The notes beneath the pieces are model-generated. The model made no database searches, was not told where the DNA came from, and was given only the letters and a program-made list of their open reading frames with translations. This document shows, in pieces, positions 1 through 5,254 of a DNA stretch of 5,254 bases. The stretch is from an uncultured Clostridia bacterium (GTDB lineage Bacteria > Bacillota_A > Clostridia > Oscillospirales > Acutalibacteraceae). The stretch spans positions 1 to 5,254 of the forward strand of contig CALWIE010000121.1 in the NCBI GenBank assembly GCA_944380625.1. Reading direction: 5' to 3'. A program made the translations under genes and the position numbers. Each line of letters starts with the position of its first letter. Within the stretch, counting starts at the first letter, position 1.

Positions 1-368
1 CCGGCGGCCGGGAGCGGCCCAGCATCCTGGCGGATGTGTTCGAGTCCACCACCGCCGCCATCTACCTGGACAGCGGCAGCCTGGAGGAGGCCAAAAAGTT
101 CATTCTCCGCTTTATTGCCCCGGCGGCGAAAAACCAGACCGTAAAGCCCTTTAAGGACTACAAGACCACCCTGCAGGAGGTCATCCAGCAGAACCCGGAG
201 GAGCGCTTGGAGTATGTGGTCACCGGGGAGAGCGGCCCCGACCACGACAAGCACTTTACCGTGGAGGTGCACCTGAACTCCAACGTGATCGGCAAGGGGG
301 GCGGGCGCTCGAAAAAAGAGGCGGAGCAGCAGGCCGCCCGGGAGGCCCTGGCCCTGCTGGGCTACTGA
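1..368 (+). CDS. rnc: Ribonuclease III, C-terminal part (5' end outside the window)
   Basis: RNase III cuts double-stranded RNA in rRNA precursors and structured mRNAs, acting as a cytoplasmic homodimer. The visible 121 codons, in frame from position 3, begin with GGRERPSILADVFES, the end of the catalytic domain. This contains the family's LADxxE motif; the Asp (33-35) and Glu (42-44) that bind catalytic metal are present. A linker follows, then a full dsRNA-binding domain at about 156-365, ending in the typical GKGGGRSKKEAEQQAA helix whose lysine pair (312-317) contacts RNA. The protein ends in LLGY before TGA at 366-368. Roughly the first 110 residues, including the first metal-binding signature, must lie upstream. 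An apparent GTG start at 36 is an internal valine codon, because family similarity continues upstream of it. The segment after the catalytic Glu reads STTAAIYLD rather than the usual A-x-IGA-x-YLD pattern. smc follows 59 bases downstream, as in B. subtilis, suggesting cotranscription. Identification is secure. Confidence 0.96.
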   Translation, partial: GGRERPSILADVFESTTAAIYLDSGSLEEAKKFILRFIAPAAKNQTVKPFKDYKTTLQEVIQQNPEERLEYVVTGESGPDHDKHFTVEVHLNSNVIGKGGGRSKKEAEQQAAREALALLGY

Positions 369-373
369 GGGCG

Positions 374-398
374 CCGCGGGGGCTTTTGCCCTTTGCGG
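374..398 (+). other. Possible stem-loop between rnc and smc
   Basis: Bases 374-383 can pair with 388-398 across a TTTT loop (384-387). The top is a GGGC/GCCC stem (380-383 with 388-391). After one bulged T come two G-T pairs, then CCGC paired with GCGG at the base (374-377 with 395-398). It begins six bases after the rnc stop codon. The three T residues at 392-394 lie inside the stem and are followed by GCGGGG, so this is not a convincing intrinsic terminator. It could be an mRNA-stabilising or processing hairpin, or an attenuating structure upstream of smc, or chance pairing in G/C-rich DNA. I did not compute a folding energy. Confidence 0.35.
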
Positions 399-415
399 GG
401 AAGAAAACCAGTGAG

Positions 416-422
416 AGAAGGG
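416..422 (+). promoter_or_regulatory. Ribosome binding site of smc
   Basis: AGAAGGG lies five bases before the ATG at 428. It is a moderate Shine-Dalgarno match and supports ATG 428 as the start. The alternative in-frame TTG at 386 sits in the putative hairpin and would add 14 residues that do not resemble the SMC N-terminus. Confidence 0.6.
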
Positions 423-427
423 ACGCC

Positions 428-3400
428 ATGTTATTGAAATCGTTGGAGCTGCAGGGCTTCAAGACCTTTCCCGACAAGACCACCCTGCGCTTCGAGCGGG
501 GCATCACCTCGGTGGTGGGCCCCAACGGCAGCGGGAAGAGCAACATCAGCGACGCCATGCGCTGGGTGCTGGGGGAGCAGAGCGTGCGCACCCTGCGCTG
601 CTCCAAAATGGAGGACGTGATCTTCGGCGGCACCCCCCAGCGCAAGGCCCTGGGCTTTGCCGAGGTCACCCTGACCATCGACAACTCCGACCGGAAGCTC
701 CCCTTCGCGGGGGACACTGTGGCGGTCACCCGTCGGTACTACCGCTCGGGGGAGAGCGAATATCTCATCAACAAGAACACCGTGCGCCTGAAAGACATCA
801 ACCCGCTCTTTATGGATACGGGCTTGGGAAGGGACGGCTATTCCATCATCGGCCAGGGGAAGATCGACAGCATTGTGGCCGCCCGTTCCGAGGACCGCCG
901 GGAGATCTTTGAGGAGGCTGCGGGCATCTCCCGCTACCGCTACCGGAAGGAGGAGTCCGAGCGCCGGCTGAAAAAGGCCGAGGAGAACCTGGTGCGCCTG
1001 CGGGACATCCTCTCGGAGCTGGAGGGCCGGGTGGAGCCCCTGCGCGTCCAGGCGGAAAAGGCGGAGCAGTTCATCGCCTACGACGGGGAAAAGCGGGGCC
1101 TGGAGATCGGCATTTGGCTGAGCACCCTGGACCGCTCCAGCCGGGTGCTGCGGGAGCACGGGGAGAAGATCGCCCTGGCCCAGGCCCAGCACAGCCAGCT
1201 GGAAGAGGAGCTGGAGCGCCTGGCCCGCCAGGGGGAGGAAAACCTCCAGGCGGTGAACCAGTGCACCGCCCAGCTGGAGCAGGCCCGGGAACAGGCGGCC
1301 GCCCTGGACGAGCAGGCGGTGCGCGCCGAGGGCCGCAAGAGCCTTTTGGAAAACGACCTGGCCCACAACCGGGAGAACCTCCGTCGGCTGGAGGAGCAGC
1401 TGGCGGAGGCGGGCCGCTCCGGGGAGGAGACGGACCGGGAGATGGAGGAAAAGCGCCGGGAGATCGCCGCCAAGGAGGGGCAGATCCAGGAGAGCCGGGA
1501 GAGGCTTTTGTCCTTTACCCAGCGGCTGGAGGAGCTGCGACGGGGCGCGGACGAGGCCACCCAGCGGATGGAGCAAGCTGCGGTGGAGCTGGCTGAGGTC
1601 CGCTCCTCCCTGGCGGAGGAGCGCATCCGGCTCTCCTCCACCCAGTCCTCCACGGTGGAGATCCGTCACCGGGCAGGTGCCGTGGAAGAGGGCATCCAGC
1701 GGGCCCAAGAGCGGCTGGAGGCCGCCCGGGAGGAGAAGTCCCAGCTGGAGGACATGCTGGCGGCGGCCCAGACGGCGGCCGCCGGCCGGGAAAACGCCGC
1801 CAAGGGGTACGAGCTGCGCCTGGAGGGCCGCCGCAAGCGGGCCCAGGCCGCCCGGGAGGAGTGGAACAAGCTCACCCTGGACGTGGGCGAGCAGCTGCGC
1901 CGGGCCAAGGTCCTGGAGGACCTGGAGCGGAACCTGGAGGGCTTTTCCCAAAGCGTCAAGGCCGTGATGCGGGAGGCGGGCCGGGGGATGCTCTCCGGGG
2001 TGTGCGGGCCGGTGAGCCAGCTTCTCAAAACCCCCCGGGAGTACGCCGTGGCCCTGGAGACCGCCCTGGGGGCCTCCATGCAGCACGTGGTGGTGGAGAC
2101 GGAGCAGGACGCCAAAAGCGCCATCCGCCTTTTAAAGCAGCGGGACTGGGGACGGGCCACATTCTTGCCCCTGTCCACCATAAGGGGGAACGGCTACAAC
2201 CCCCGGGAGATCGAGGCCATGCCCGGCTTCGTAGGCATGGCCAACACCCTGTGCCAGTGCGAGGAAAAGTACAGGGACATCCGCGATAACCTCCTGGGAC
2301 GGGTGGCCGTCTCGGAGGACCTGGACAGCGCCGCTGCCATCGCCAAAAAGACAGGCTACCGCCTGCGGGTGGTGAGCCTGGACGGCCAGGTGGTAAACGC
2401 CGGGGGTTCCCTGACCGGGGGCTCCCAGGGGAGGGGTTCCGGGCTTTTGAGCCGGGCCTCGGAGATTCGGCGGATCCGGGAAAAGGCGGCGGCCCTCCAG
2501 GAGAAGGCCAAGGCCGCCGAGGGGGAGTACCGCCAGCGTCAGGCCGAGCTCTCCGCCTGCGAGGCAGAGCTCTCTGCCGCCCGGGGAGAGCTCTCCGCCG
2601 CCCAGGAGGAGCGCATCCGCATCCAGTCGGAGTGCGCCCGGGCCGCCCGAGAGCTGGAGCAGCAGCAGGAGGCCCTGTCGGGGCTGGAGCGGGAGAGGGA
2701 TTCCGCCGCCGGCCGCCTGGGGGAGCTGGGGGAGCGGGAGCAGGCGGCCCGGTCCGCCATCGCCCAGCTGGAAGAACAGGAGAGAAGGGCCCAGGAGGAG
2801 AGCGGCAAGCTTTCCGGGGCCCGGGAAGAGCAGCTGGCCCGGTGCGAGGACATCTCCCAGACCATCCAGGAGATCCGCATGGGGGAGATCGCCGCCCAGA
2901 AGGACCGGGACGCCCTTGCCGCCTCCCTGGAGAGCCTGGAGGAGCGCCGCCGGGACGCCCAGGGCGCCCGGGACCGGCTGCGGGAAGAGCGGGAGAGCCT
3001 GGAGGAAAAGAGCCGCCAGCTGGAAGAGGAGGCCCAGACCTGCCAGGGCCAGGCGGATGGGTTCCGGGCCAGCGCCGCCGCCCAGCGCCGGGAGCTGGAG
3101 GCCGTGGCCGCCCGGCGGGCCCAGCTGGAACAGGCTGCCGCCGGGCTTCGGGGAGAGGAGCGGGAGGCCGTCTCCCGGCGGGAGAACGCCGCCCGGGAGC
3201 TCTCCCGGCTGCAAGAGCGCTCCGAGAACCTGCAAAAGGAGTACGACTCCATCATCGCGAAGCTGTGGGAGGAGTACGAGCTCACCCGCCGGGAGGCGGA
3301 GGAGGCGGCCCAGCCTGTGGAGGACCTGCCCGCCGCCCAGCGCCGCCTTTCGGAATTGAAGAACAAGATCAAGGCCCTGGGCGCCGTGAACGTGGGGGCC

Positions 3401-3991
3401 GTGGTGGAGTACAAGGAAGTGTCGGAGCGGTACCGGTTCCTGAAAGCCCAGGTGGGGGACGTGGAAAAGTCCAAGGCGGAGCTTTTGGGACTGATCCAGG
3501 ACCTGACAAAACATATGCGCCGGCAGTTTACGGAGCGCTTTCAGCAGATCAACGAGAACTTCGGCAGGATCTTCCGGGAGCTGTTCGGGGGCGGGGCCGC
3601 CCAGCTCTCCTTTACCGACGAGAGCGACGTGCTCTCCTCGGGGATTGAGATCAAGGTCCATCCCCCAGGGAAGATCGTCACCCACATCGAGTCCTTGTCC
3701 GGCGGGGAAAAGGCCCTGGTGGCCATCTCCATCTACTTTGCCATCATGCGGGTCAACCCCCCGCCCTTCTGCGTGCTGGACGAGATCGAGGCCGCCTTAG
3801 ACGACGTGAACGTGGCCCGCTTTGCCCAGTACCTGCGGCGGATGAGCGGCCACTCCCAGTTTATTACCATCACACACCGCCGGGGCACCATGGAAGGCTC
3901 TGACATGCTCTACGGCGTGACCATGCAGGACCAGGGCATCTCCAAGCTTTTGGCCCTGCGCACAGAGGAAGCGGCGGAGTACGGCGCCTGA
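428..3991 (+). CDS. smc: Chromosome segregation protein SMC (condensin ATPase)
   Basis: SMC is the ATPase of the bacterial condensin that compacts and separates newly replicated chromosomes; it dimerises and works with ScpA and ScpB, which are not in this window. The 1187 residues match the usual length of about 1180-1190. Seen in order: N-terminal half-head with MLLKSLELQGFKTF and Walker A GPNGSGKSN (31-39); LGEQSVRTLRCSKMEDVIF; Q-loop GYSIIGQGKID with Gln143; a long Glu/Arg/Gln/Ala-rich coiled coil (about 170-505); hinge (about 520-666) ending in GGSLTGGS; the returning coiled coil (about 675-980); LGAVNVGAVVEYKEV (from 984); and the C-terminal half-head with signature LSGGEK (1090-1095), Walker B FCVLDE (Asp1118, catalytic Glu1119), D-loop ALDD and H-loop His1150. 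Every ATPase residue I checked is present, so the enzyme should be active. ATG 428 gives the family N-terminus and has a ribosome binding site. ftsY follows after 35 bases. The arm has a short tandem repeat, listed separately. Identification is secure. Confidence 0.98.
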   Translation: MLLKSLELQGFKTFPDKTTLRFERGITSVVGPNGSGKSNISDAMRWVLGEQSVRTLRCSKMEDVIFGGTPQRKALGFAEVTLTIDNSDRKLPFAGDTVAVTRRYYRSGESEYLINKNTVRLKDINPLFMDTGLGRDGYSIIGQGKIDSIVAARSEDRREIFEEAAGISRYRYRKEESERRLKKAEENLVRLRDILSELEGRVEPLRVQAEKAEQFIAYDGEKRGLEIGIWLSTLDRSSRVLREHGEKIALAQAQHSQLEEELERLARQGEENLQAVNQCTAQLEQAREQAAALDEQAVRAEGRKSLLENDLAHNRENLRRLEEQLAEAGRSGEETDREMEEKRREIAAKEGQIQESRERLLSFTQRLEELRRGADEATQRMEQAAVELAEVRSSLAEERIRLSSTQSSTVEIRHRAGAVEEGIQRAQERLEAAREEKSQLEDMLAAAQTAAAGRENAAKGYELRLEGRRKRAQAAREEWNKLTLDVGEQLRRAKVLEDLERNLEGFSQSVKAVMREAGRGMLSGVCGPVSQLLKTPREYAVALETALGASMQHVVVETEQDAKSAIRLLKQRDWGRATFLPLSTIRGNGYNPREIEAMPGFVGMANTLCQCEEKYRDIRDNLLGRVAVSEDLDSAAAIAKKTGYRLRVVSLDGQVVNAGGSLTGGSQGRGSGLLSRASEIRRIREKAAALQEKAKAAEGEYRQRQAELSACEAELSAARGELSAAQEERIRIQSECARAARELEQQQEALSGLERERDSAAGRLGELGEREQAARSAIAQLEEQERRAQEESGKLSGAREEQLARCEDISQTIQEIRMGEIAAQKDRDALAASLESLEERRRDAQGARDRLREERESLEEKSRQLEEEAQTCQGQADGFRASAAAQRRELEAVAARRAQLEQAAAGLRGEEREAVSRRENAARELSRLQERSENLQKEYDSIIAKLWEEYELTRREAEEAAQPVEDLPAAQRRLSELKNKIKALGAVNVGAVVEYKEVSERYRFLKAQVGDVEKSKAELLGLIQDLTKHMRRQFTERFQQINENFGRIFRELFGGGAAQLSFTDESDVLSSGIEIKVHPPGKIVTHIESLSGGEKALVAISIYFAIMRVNPPPFCVLDEIEAALDDVNVARFAQYLRRMSGHSQFITITHRRGTMEGSDMLYGVTMQDQGISKLLALRTEEAAEYGA
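1940..2425 (+). other. SMC hinge (dimerisation) domain coding segment
   Basis: This segment encodes residues 505-666 of SMC and interrupts the low-complexity coiled coil with ordinary globular sequence. It starts at GFSQSVKAV, where the ascending arm ends, includes GVCGPVSQLL and ALETALGASMQHVVVE, and closes with SLDGQVVNAGGSLTGGS. These are the conserved blocks of the SMC hinge, including the glycine-rich end that forms the dimer interface. It separates the two arms into similar lengths (about 335 and 310 residues), as expected for antiparallel folding back onto the head. Confidence 0.88.
2543..2605 (+). repeat. Three tandem 21-base units in the SMC descending arm
   Basis: Three consecutive in-frame 21-base units (2543-2563, 2564-2584, 2585-2605) encode AELSACE, AELSAAR and GELSAAQ (residues 706-726). 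Each contains GAGCTCTC(C/T)GCC or a near match. Seven residues is one coiled-coil heptad, so each unit adds two helical turns with Leu in a constant heptad position. Either recent duplication of a heptad or convergent codon choice could explain the similarity. It lies close to the hinge on the returning arm. Confidence 0.7.
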
Positions 3992-4011
3992 AGCGGCCGA
4001 TCCCAAACACA

Positions 4012-4017
4012 GAGAGG
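4012..4017 (+). promoter_or_regulatory. Ribosome binding site of ftsY
   Basis: The purine stretch 4011-4027 contains GAGAGG at 4012-4017, nine bases before the ATG at 4027. A second GAGG at 4020-4023 is only three bases from the start and is probably too close. The 35-base smc-ftsY gap has no T-run or clear hairpin, so it shows no sign of a terminator and is consistent with cotranscription. Confidence 0.6.
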
Positions 4018-4026
4018 AAGAGGAAA

Positions 4027-5229
4027 ATGGGCATCTTTGACAAGATCCGGGAAGGCCTGAAAAAGACCCGGGAAAACATCAGCGGCCAGATCACCCAGAT
4101 GGTCAACTCCTTTACAAAGATCGACGAGGAGCTGTTCGAGGAGCTGGAGGAGCTGCTGGTCATGGGGGACGTGGGGGTGAACACCGCCGGCTTTATCTGC
4201 GAAAAGCTGCGAGAGCGGATCAAGGAAAAGGGCATCACCGACCCCTCCCTCATCCTGGGAGAGCTCAAGTCCATTGTCTCGGACATGCTCCAAGGGGACA
4301 ACGAGCTGCACATCGGCACCAAGCCCTCGGTCATTTTGGTCATCGGGGTAAACGGCGTGGGCAAGACCACCACCATCGGCAAGCTGGCCTCCCGTCTGAA
4401 GGGAGAGGGCAAGTCGGTAATTTTGGGGGCGGCGGACACCTTCCGGGCCGCGGCCATCGAGCAGCTGGAGGTTTGGGCCCAGCGGGCCGGGACGCCCCTT
4501 GTCAAGCACAAAGAGGGGGCCGACCCCGCCGCCGTGGTGTTCGACACCATCGCCGCGGCCAAAGCCCGGGGCTGCGACGTGGTCATCTGTGACACCGCCG
4601 GGCGGCTGCACAACAAGAAAAACCTCATGGACGAGCTGGGGAAGATCTCCCGGGTCATCGACCGGGAGCTGCCCGGCTGCGACCGGGAGACCCTGCTGGT
4701 TTTAGACGCCGCCACAGGCCAGAACGCCGTGAACCAGGCCAGGGAGTTCCAAAGCGCCGCGGGCATTACAGGCATTGTGCTCACCAAGCTGGACGGCACC
4801 CCCAAGGGGGGCGTGGTGCTGCCCATCATGCAGGACCTGGGGCTGCCGGTGAAATTCATCGGCGTGGGGGAGCAGGTGGACGATTTGCAGCCCTTTGACC
4901 CCAGCGCCTTTGCCGACGCCCTGTTCGACAACCAGTCCCAGAGGGACGAGGCCCCCGTCCTGAAGGAGGACCGGGACGCCTGGGAGGAGCAGCGCCAGGA
5001 GGAGGCCGAGGCCCTGGAGGAGCTGGAAGAGCTGGGGGAGCAGGCTGTCTCTGGGGAAGAGCTTCTGGAGGAGCTGGAAGACCAGCCCCTCACGGAGGAG
5101 GACTTGCTCTCGGACATCGACGCCATGCTGGAAGACGCCCAGCAGGAGGAGCCCCAGGAAGGATCCCAGCCCGAGAAGAAAAATCGCCGCTTCTGGCCCT
5201 TTGGCCGCAGGCGGGACGAGGAGGAATGA
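4027..5229 (+). CDS. ftsY: Signal recognition particle receptor FtsY (SRP GTPase)
   Basis: FtsY receives ribosome-nascent chain complexes bound to SRP at the membrane; paired GTP hydrolysis with Ffh hands the chain to the Sec translocon. Residues 1-90 form the helical N domain, starting with MGIFDKIREGLKKTR, an amphipathic helix of the kind that binds membrane lipid. The G domain (about 100-302) has G1 GVNGVGKTTT (107-116), DTFRAAA (137-143), G3 DTAGR (189-193), G4 TKLD (253-256) and closing GVGEQVDDLQPFD (279-291). A complete NG core normally ends near residue 302, but this protein continues for about 98 residues. Residues 308-383 contain 31 Asp/Glu and only three Lys/Arg, and the chain ends KKNRRFWPFGRRRDEEE (384-400). 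E. coli FtsY carries an acidic domain at the N-terminus instead. The motif after G4 reads GTPKGG, where GTAKGG is usual. ATG 4027 is the only plausible start. The Ffh gene is not adjacent in this window. Identification is secure; the function of the tail is unknown. Confidence 0.98.
   Translation: MGIFDKIREGLKKTRENISGQITQMVNSFTKIDEELFEELEELLVMGDVGVNTAGFICEKLRERIKEKGITDPSLILGELKSIVSDMLQGDNELHIGTKPSVILVIGVNGVGKTTTIGKLASRLKGEGKSVILGAADTFRAAAIEQLEVWAQRAGTPLVKHKEGADPAAVVFDTIAAAKARGCDVVICDTAGRLHNKKNLMDELGKISRVIDRELPGCDRETLLVLDAATGQNAVNQAREFQSAAGITGIVLTKLDGTPKGGVVLPIMQDLGLPVKFIGVGEQVDDLQPFDPSAFADALFDNQSQRDEAPVLKEDRDAWEEQRQEEAEALEELEELGEQAVSGEELLEELEDQPLTEEDLLSDIDAMLEDAQQEEPQEGSQPEKKNRRFWPFGRRRDEEE
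5014..5081 (+). repeat. Pair of 17-base direct repeats in the ftsY tail
   Basis: CTGGAGGAGCTGGAAGA occurs exactly at 5014-5030 and again at 5065-5081, 51 bases (17 codons) apart and in the same frame, encoding LEELEE and LEELED. A shorter relative, CTGGAGGAGCTG, occurs in the N domain at 4144-4155. The pair could mark local duplication in the acidic extension, or simply reuse of preferred Leu and Glu codons. Confidence 0.6.
5219..5224 (+). promoter_or_regulatory. Ribosome binding site of the downstream gene, inside the ftsY 3' end
   Basis: AGGAGG at 5219-5224 is a perfect Shine-Dalgarno core located within the last Glu codons of ftsY, eight bases before GTG at 5233. The spacing favours GTG 5233 over the overlapping ATG at 5226, which would leave only one base between the site and the start. 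The arrangement suggests translational coupling of the two genes. Confidence 0.7.
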
Positions 5230-5232
5230 GCT

Positions 5233-5254
5233 GTGAAATTTGTCATCGCCACCC
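5233..5254 (+). CDS. rdgB: Probable XTP/dITP diphosphatase (RdgB/HAM1 family), first seven codons only
   Basis: RdgB-type enzymes hydrolyse non-canonical purine nucleoside triphosphates (XTP, dITP) to monophosphates and so keep them out of DNA and RNA. Only GTG AAA TTT GTC ATC GCC ACC is visible, read as (M)KFVIAT. This matches the start of the family, which typically begins MKxVIATxN, the T-x-N part contributing to substrate binding. A strong ribosome binding site sits eight bases upstream, and the ftsY stop is three bases before the start. The rest of the gene lies beyond the window, so the call rests on a seven-residue match plus operon position. It could be another small protein with a similar first strand. 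Confidence 0.6.

Larger units (their letters stand above)
4930..5226 (+). other. FtsY C-terminal acidic extension with basic-aromatic tail
   Basis: This segment encodes residues 302-400, beyond the end of the conserved NG core. It is rich in Glu, Leu and Ala, with blocks such as LEELEELGEQ and LLEELEDQ that would form charged helices. It closes with a cluster of seven Lys/Arg in 13 residues (384-396) around FWPF. The reading frame stays open and in the local codon style, and the true stop is followed at once by the next gene, so a frameshift artefact is unlikely. By analogy with other FtsY proteins, the acidic part may influence membrane or translocon contact, and the basic-aromatic end may touch anionic lipid; both are inferences. 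Confidence 0.75.

Noticed and set aside
36..38. GTG as the start of a short RNase III-like protein
   Set aside because: The conserved RNase III sequence GRERPSILAD continues upstream in frame, so this is an internal valine codon of a gene cut by the window edge.
311..318. Run of six A residues in rnc as a programmed frameshift site
   Set aside because: The codons are AAA AAA GAG preceded by G, so the A AAA AAG heptamer is not in the slippery phase, and the dsRNA-binding domain reads through normally to its expected end.
374..398. Intrinsic terminator after rnc
   Set aside because: The three T residues fall within the stem and are followed by GCGGGG rather than a T-run, and the operon is conserved across this junction.
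386..427. In-frame TTG start adding 14 residues to SMC
   Set aside because: It lies in the putative hairpin loop, and the added residues have no counterpart in the SMC family; ATG 428 gives the standard N-terminus and has a spaced ribosome binding site.
431..2086. A 551-codon open frame on the - strand opposite the first half of smc
   Set aside because: Its translation is a low-complexity Leu/Gly/Pro/His-rich product without recognisable motifs. Long antisense open frames are expected opposite G/C-rich genes with strongly biased third positions, and smc on the + strand is unmistakable.
2132..3685. A 517-codon open frame on the - strand opposite the second half of smc
   Set aside because: Same composition effect: Leu/Gly/Pro-rich, no domain, fully overlapping a conserved gene.
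3870..5252. A 460-codon open frame on the - strand opposite ftsY
   Set aside because: Its translation is Ser-rich low complexity, the mirror of the Glu/Leu codons of ftsY; no motif or sensible ribosome binding site was recognised.
5226..5254. ATG overlapping the ftsY stop as the start of the next gene
   Set aside because: It would read MSCEICHRH, which I do not recognise, and lies only one base from the Shine-Dalgarno core; GTG 5233 has proper spacing and gives a RdgB-like start.

Overview
The window is a piece of a compact housekeeping operon from a G+C-rich bacterium. All genes are on the + strand: the 3' part of rnc (RNase III), a complete smc (condensin ATPase), a complete ftsY (signal recognition particle receptor GTPase), and the first seven codons of what looks like rdgB (XTP/dITP diphosphatase). 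The order rnc-smc-ftsY matches the arrangement known from Bacillus subtilis and other Firmicutes. Base composition is roughly two-thirds G+C by eye, Shine-Dalgarno sites are purine-rich, and the proteins resemble those of clostridia. I infer a high-GC member of the Clostridia, perhaps an Oscillospiraceae-type gut bacterium (Flavonifractor/Oscillibacter-like). This is an inference from general resemblance, not a database result.

Layout: positions 1-368 carry the end of RNase III (second half of its catalytic signature plus the whole dsRNA-binding domain). A 59-base gap follows, with a G/C-rich stem-loop and the smc ribosome binding site. smc fills 428-3991 (1187 codons) and has both ATPase half-heads, both coiled-coil arms and the hinge. 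A 35-base gap with a purine-rich ribosome binding site leads to ftsY (4027-5229, 400 codons). Only three bases separate the ftsY stop from a GTG that begins a RdgB-like N-terminus, and its ribosome binding site lies inside the ftsY 3' end. No stretch longer than 60 bases is without a gene, and I see no mobile element, CRISPR array, tRNA/rRNA, convincing promoter or convincing terminator.

The genes probably share a transcript: RNA processing (RNase III), chromosome compaction and segregation (SMC), co-translational membrane targeting (FtsY) and nucleotide-pool cleaning (RdgB). No direct biochemical link between them is evident. SMC would need ScpA and ScpB, and FtsY would need Ffh and 4.5S/SRP RNA; none of these is in the window.

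The window contains no obvious new system. Its most unusual part is the C-terminus of FtsY: about 75 highly acidic residues followed by a short basic-aromatic tail, as if the acidic domain found at the N-terminus of E. coli FtsY had been placed at the other end. Smaller oddities are substitutions in the RNase III signature helix and in the FtsY G4-proximal motif, a three-unit 21-base repeat in the SMC arm, and a stem-loop between rnc and smc.
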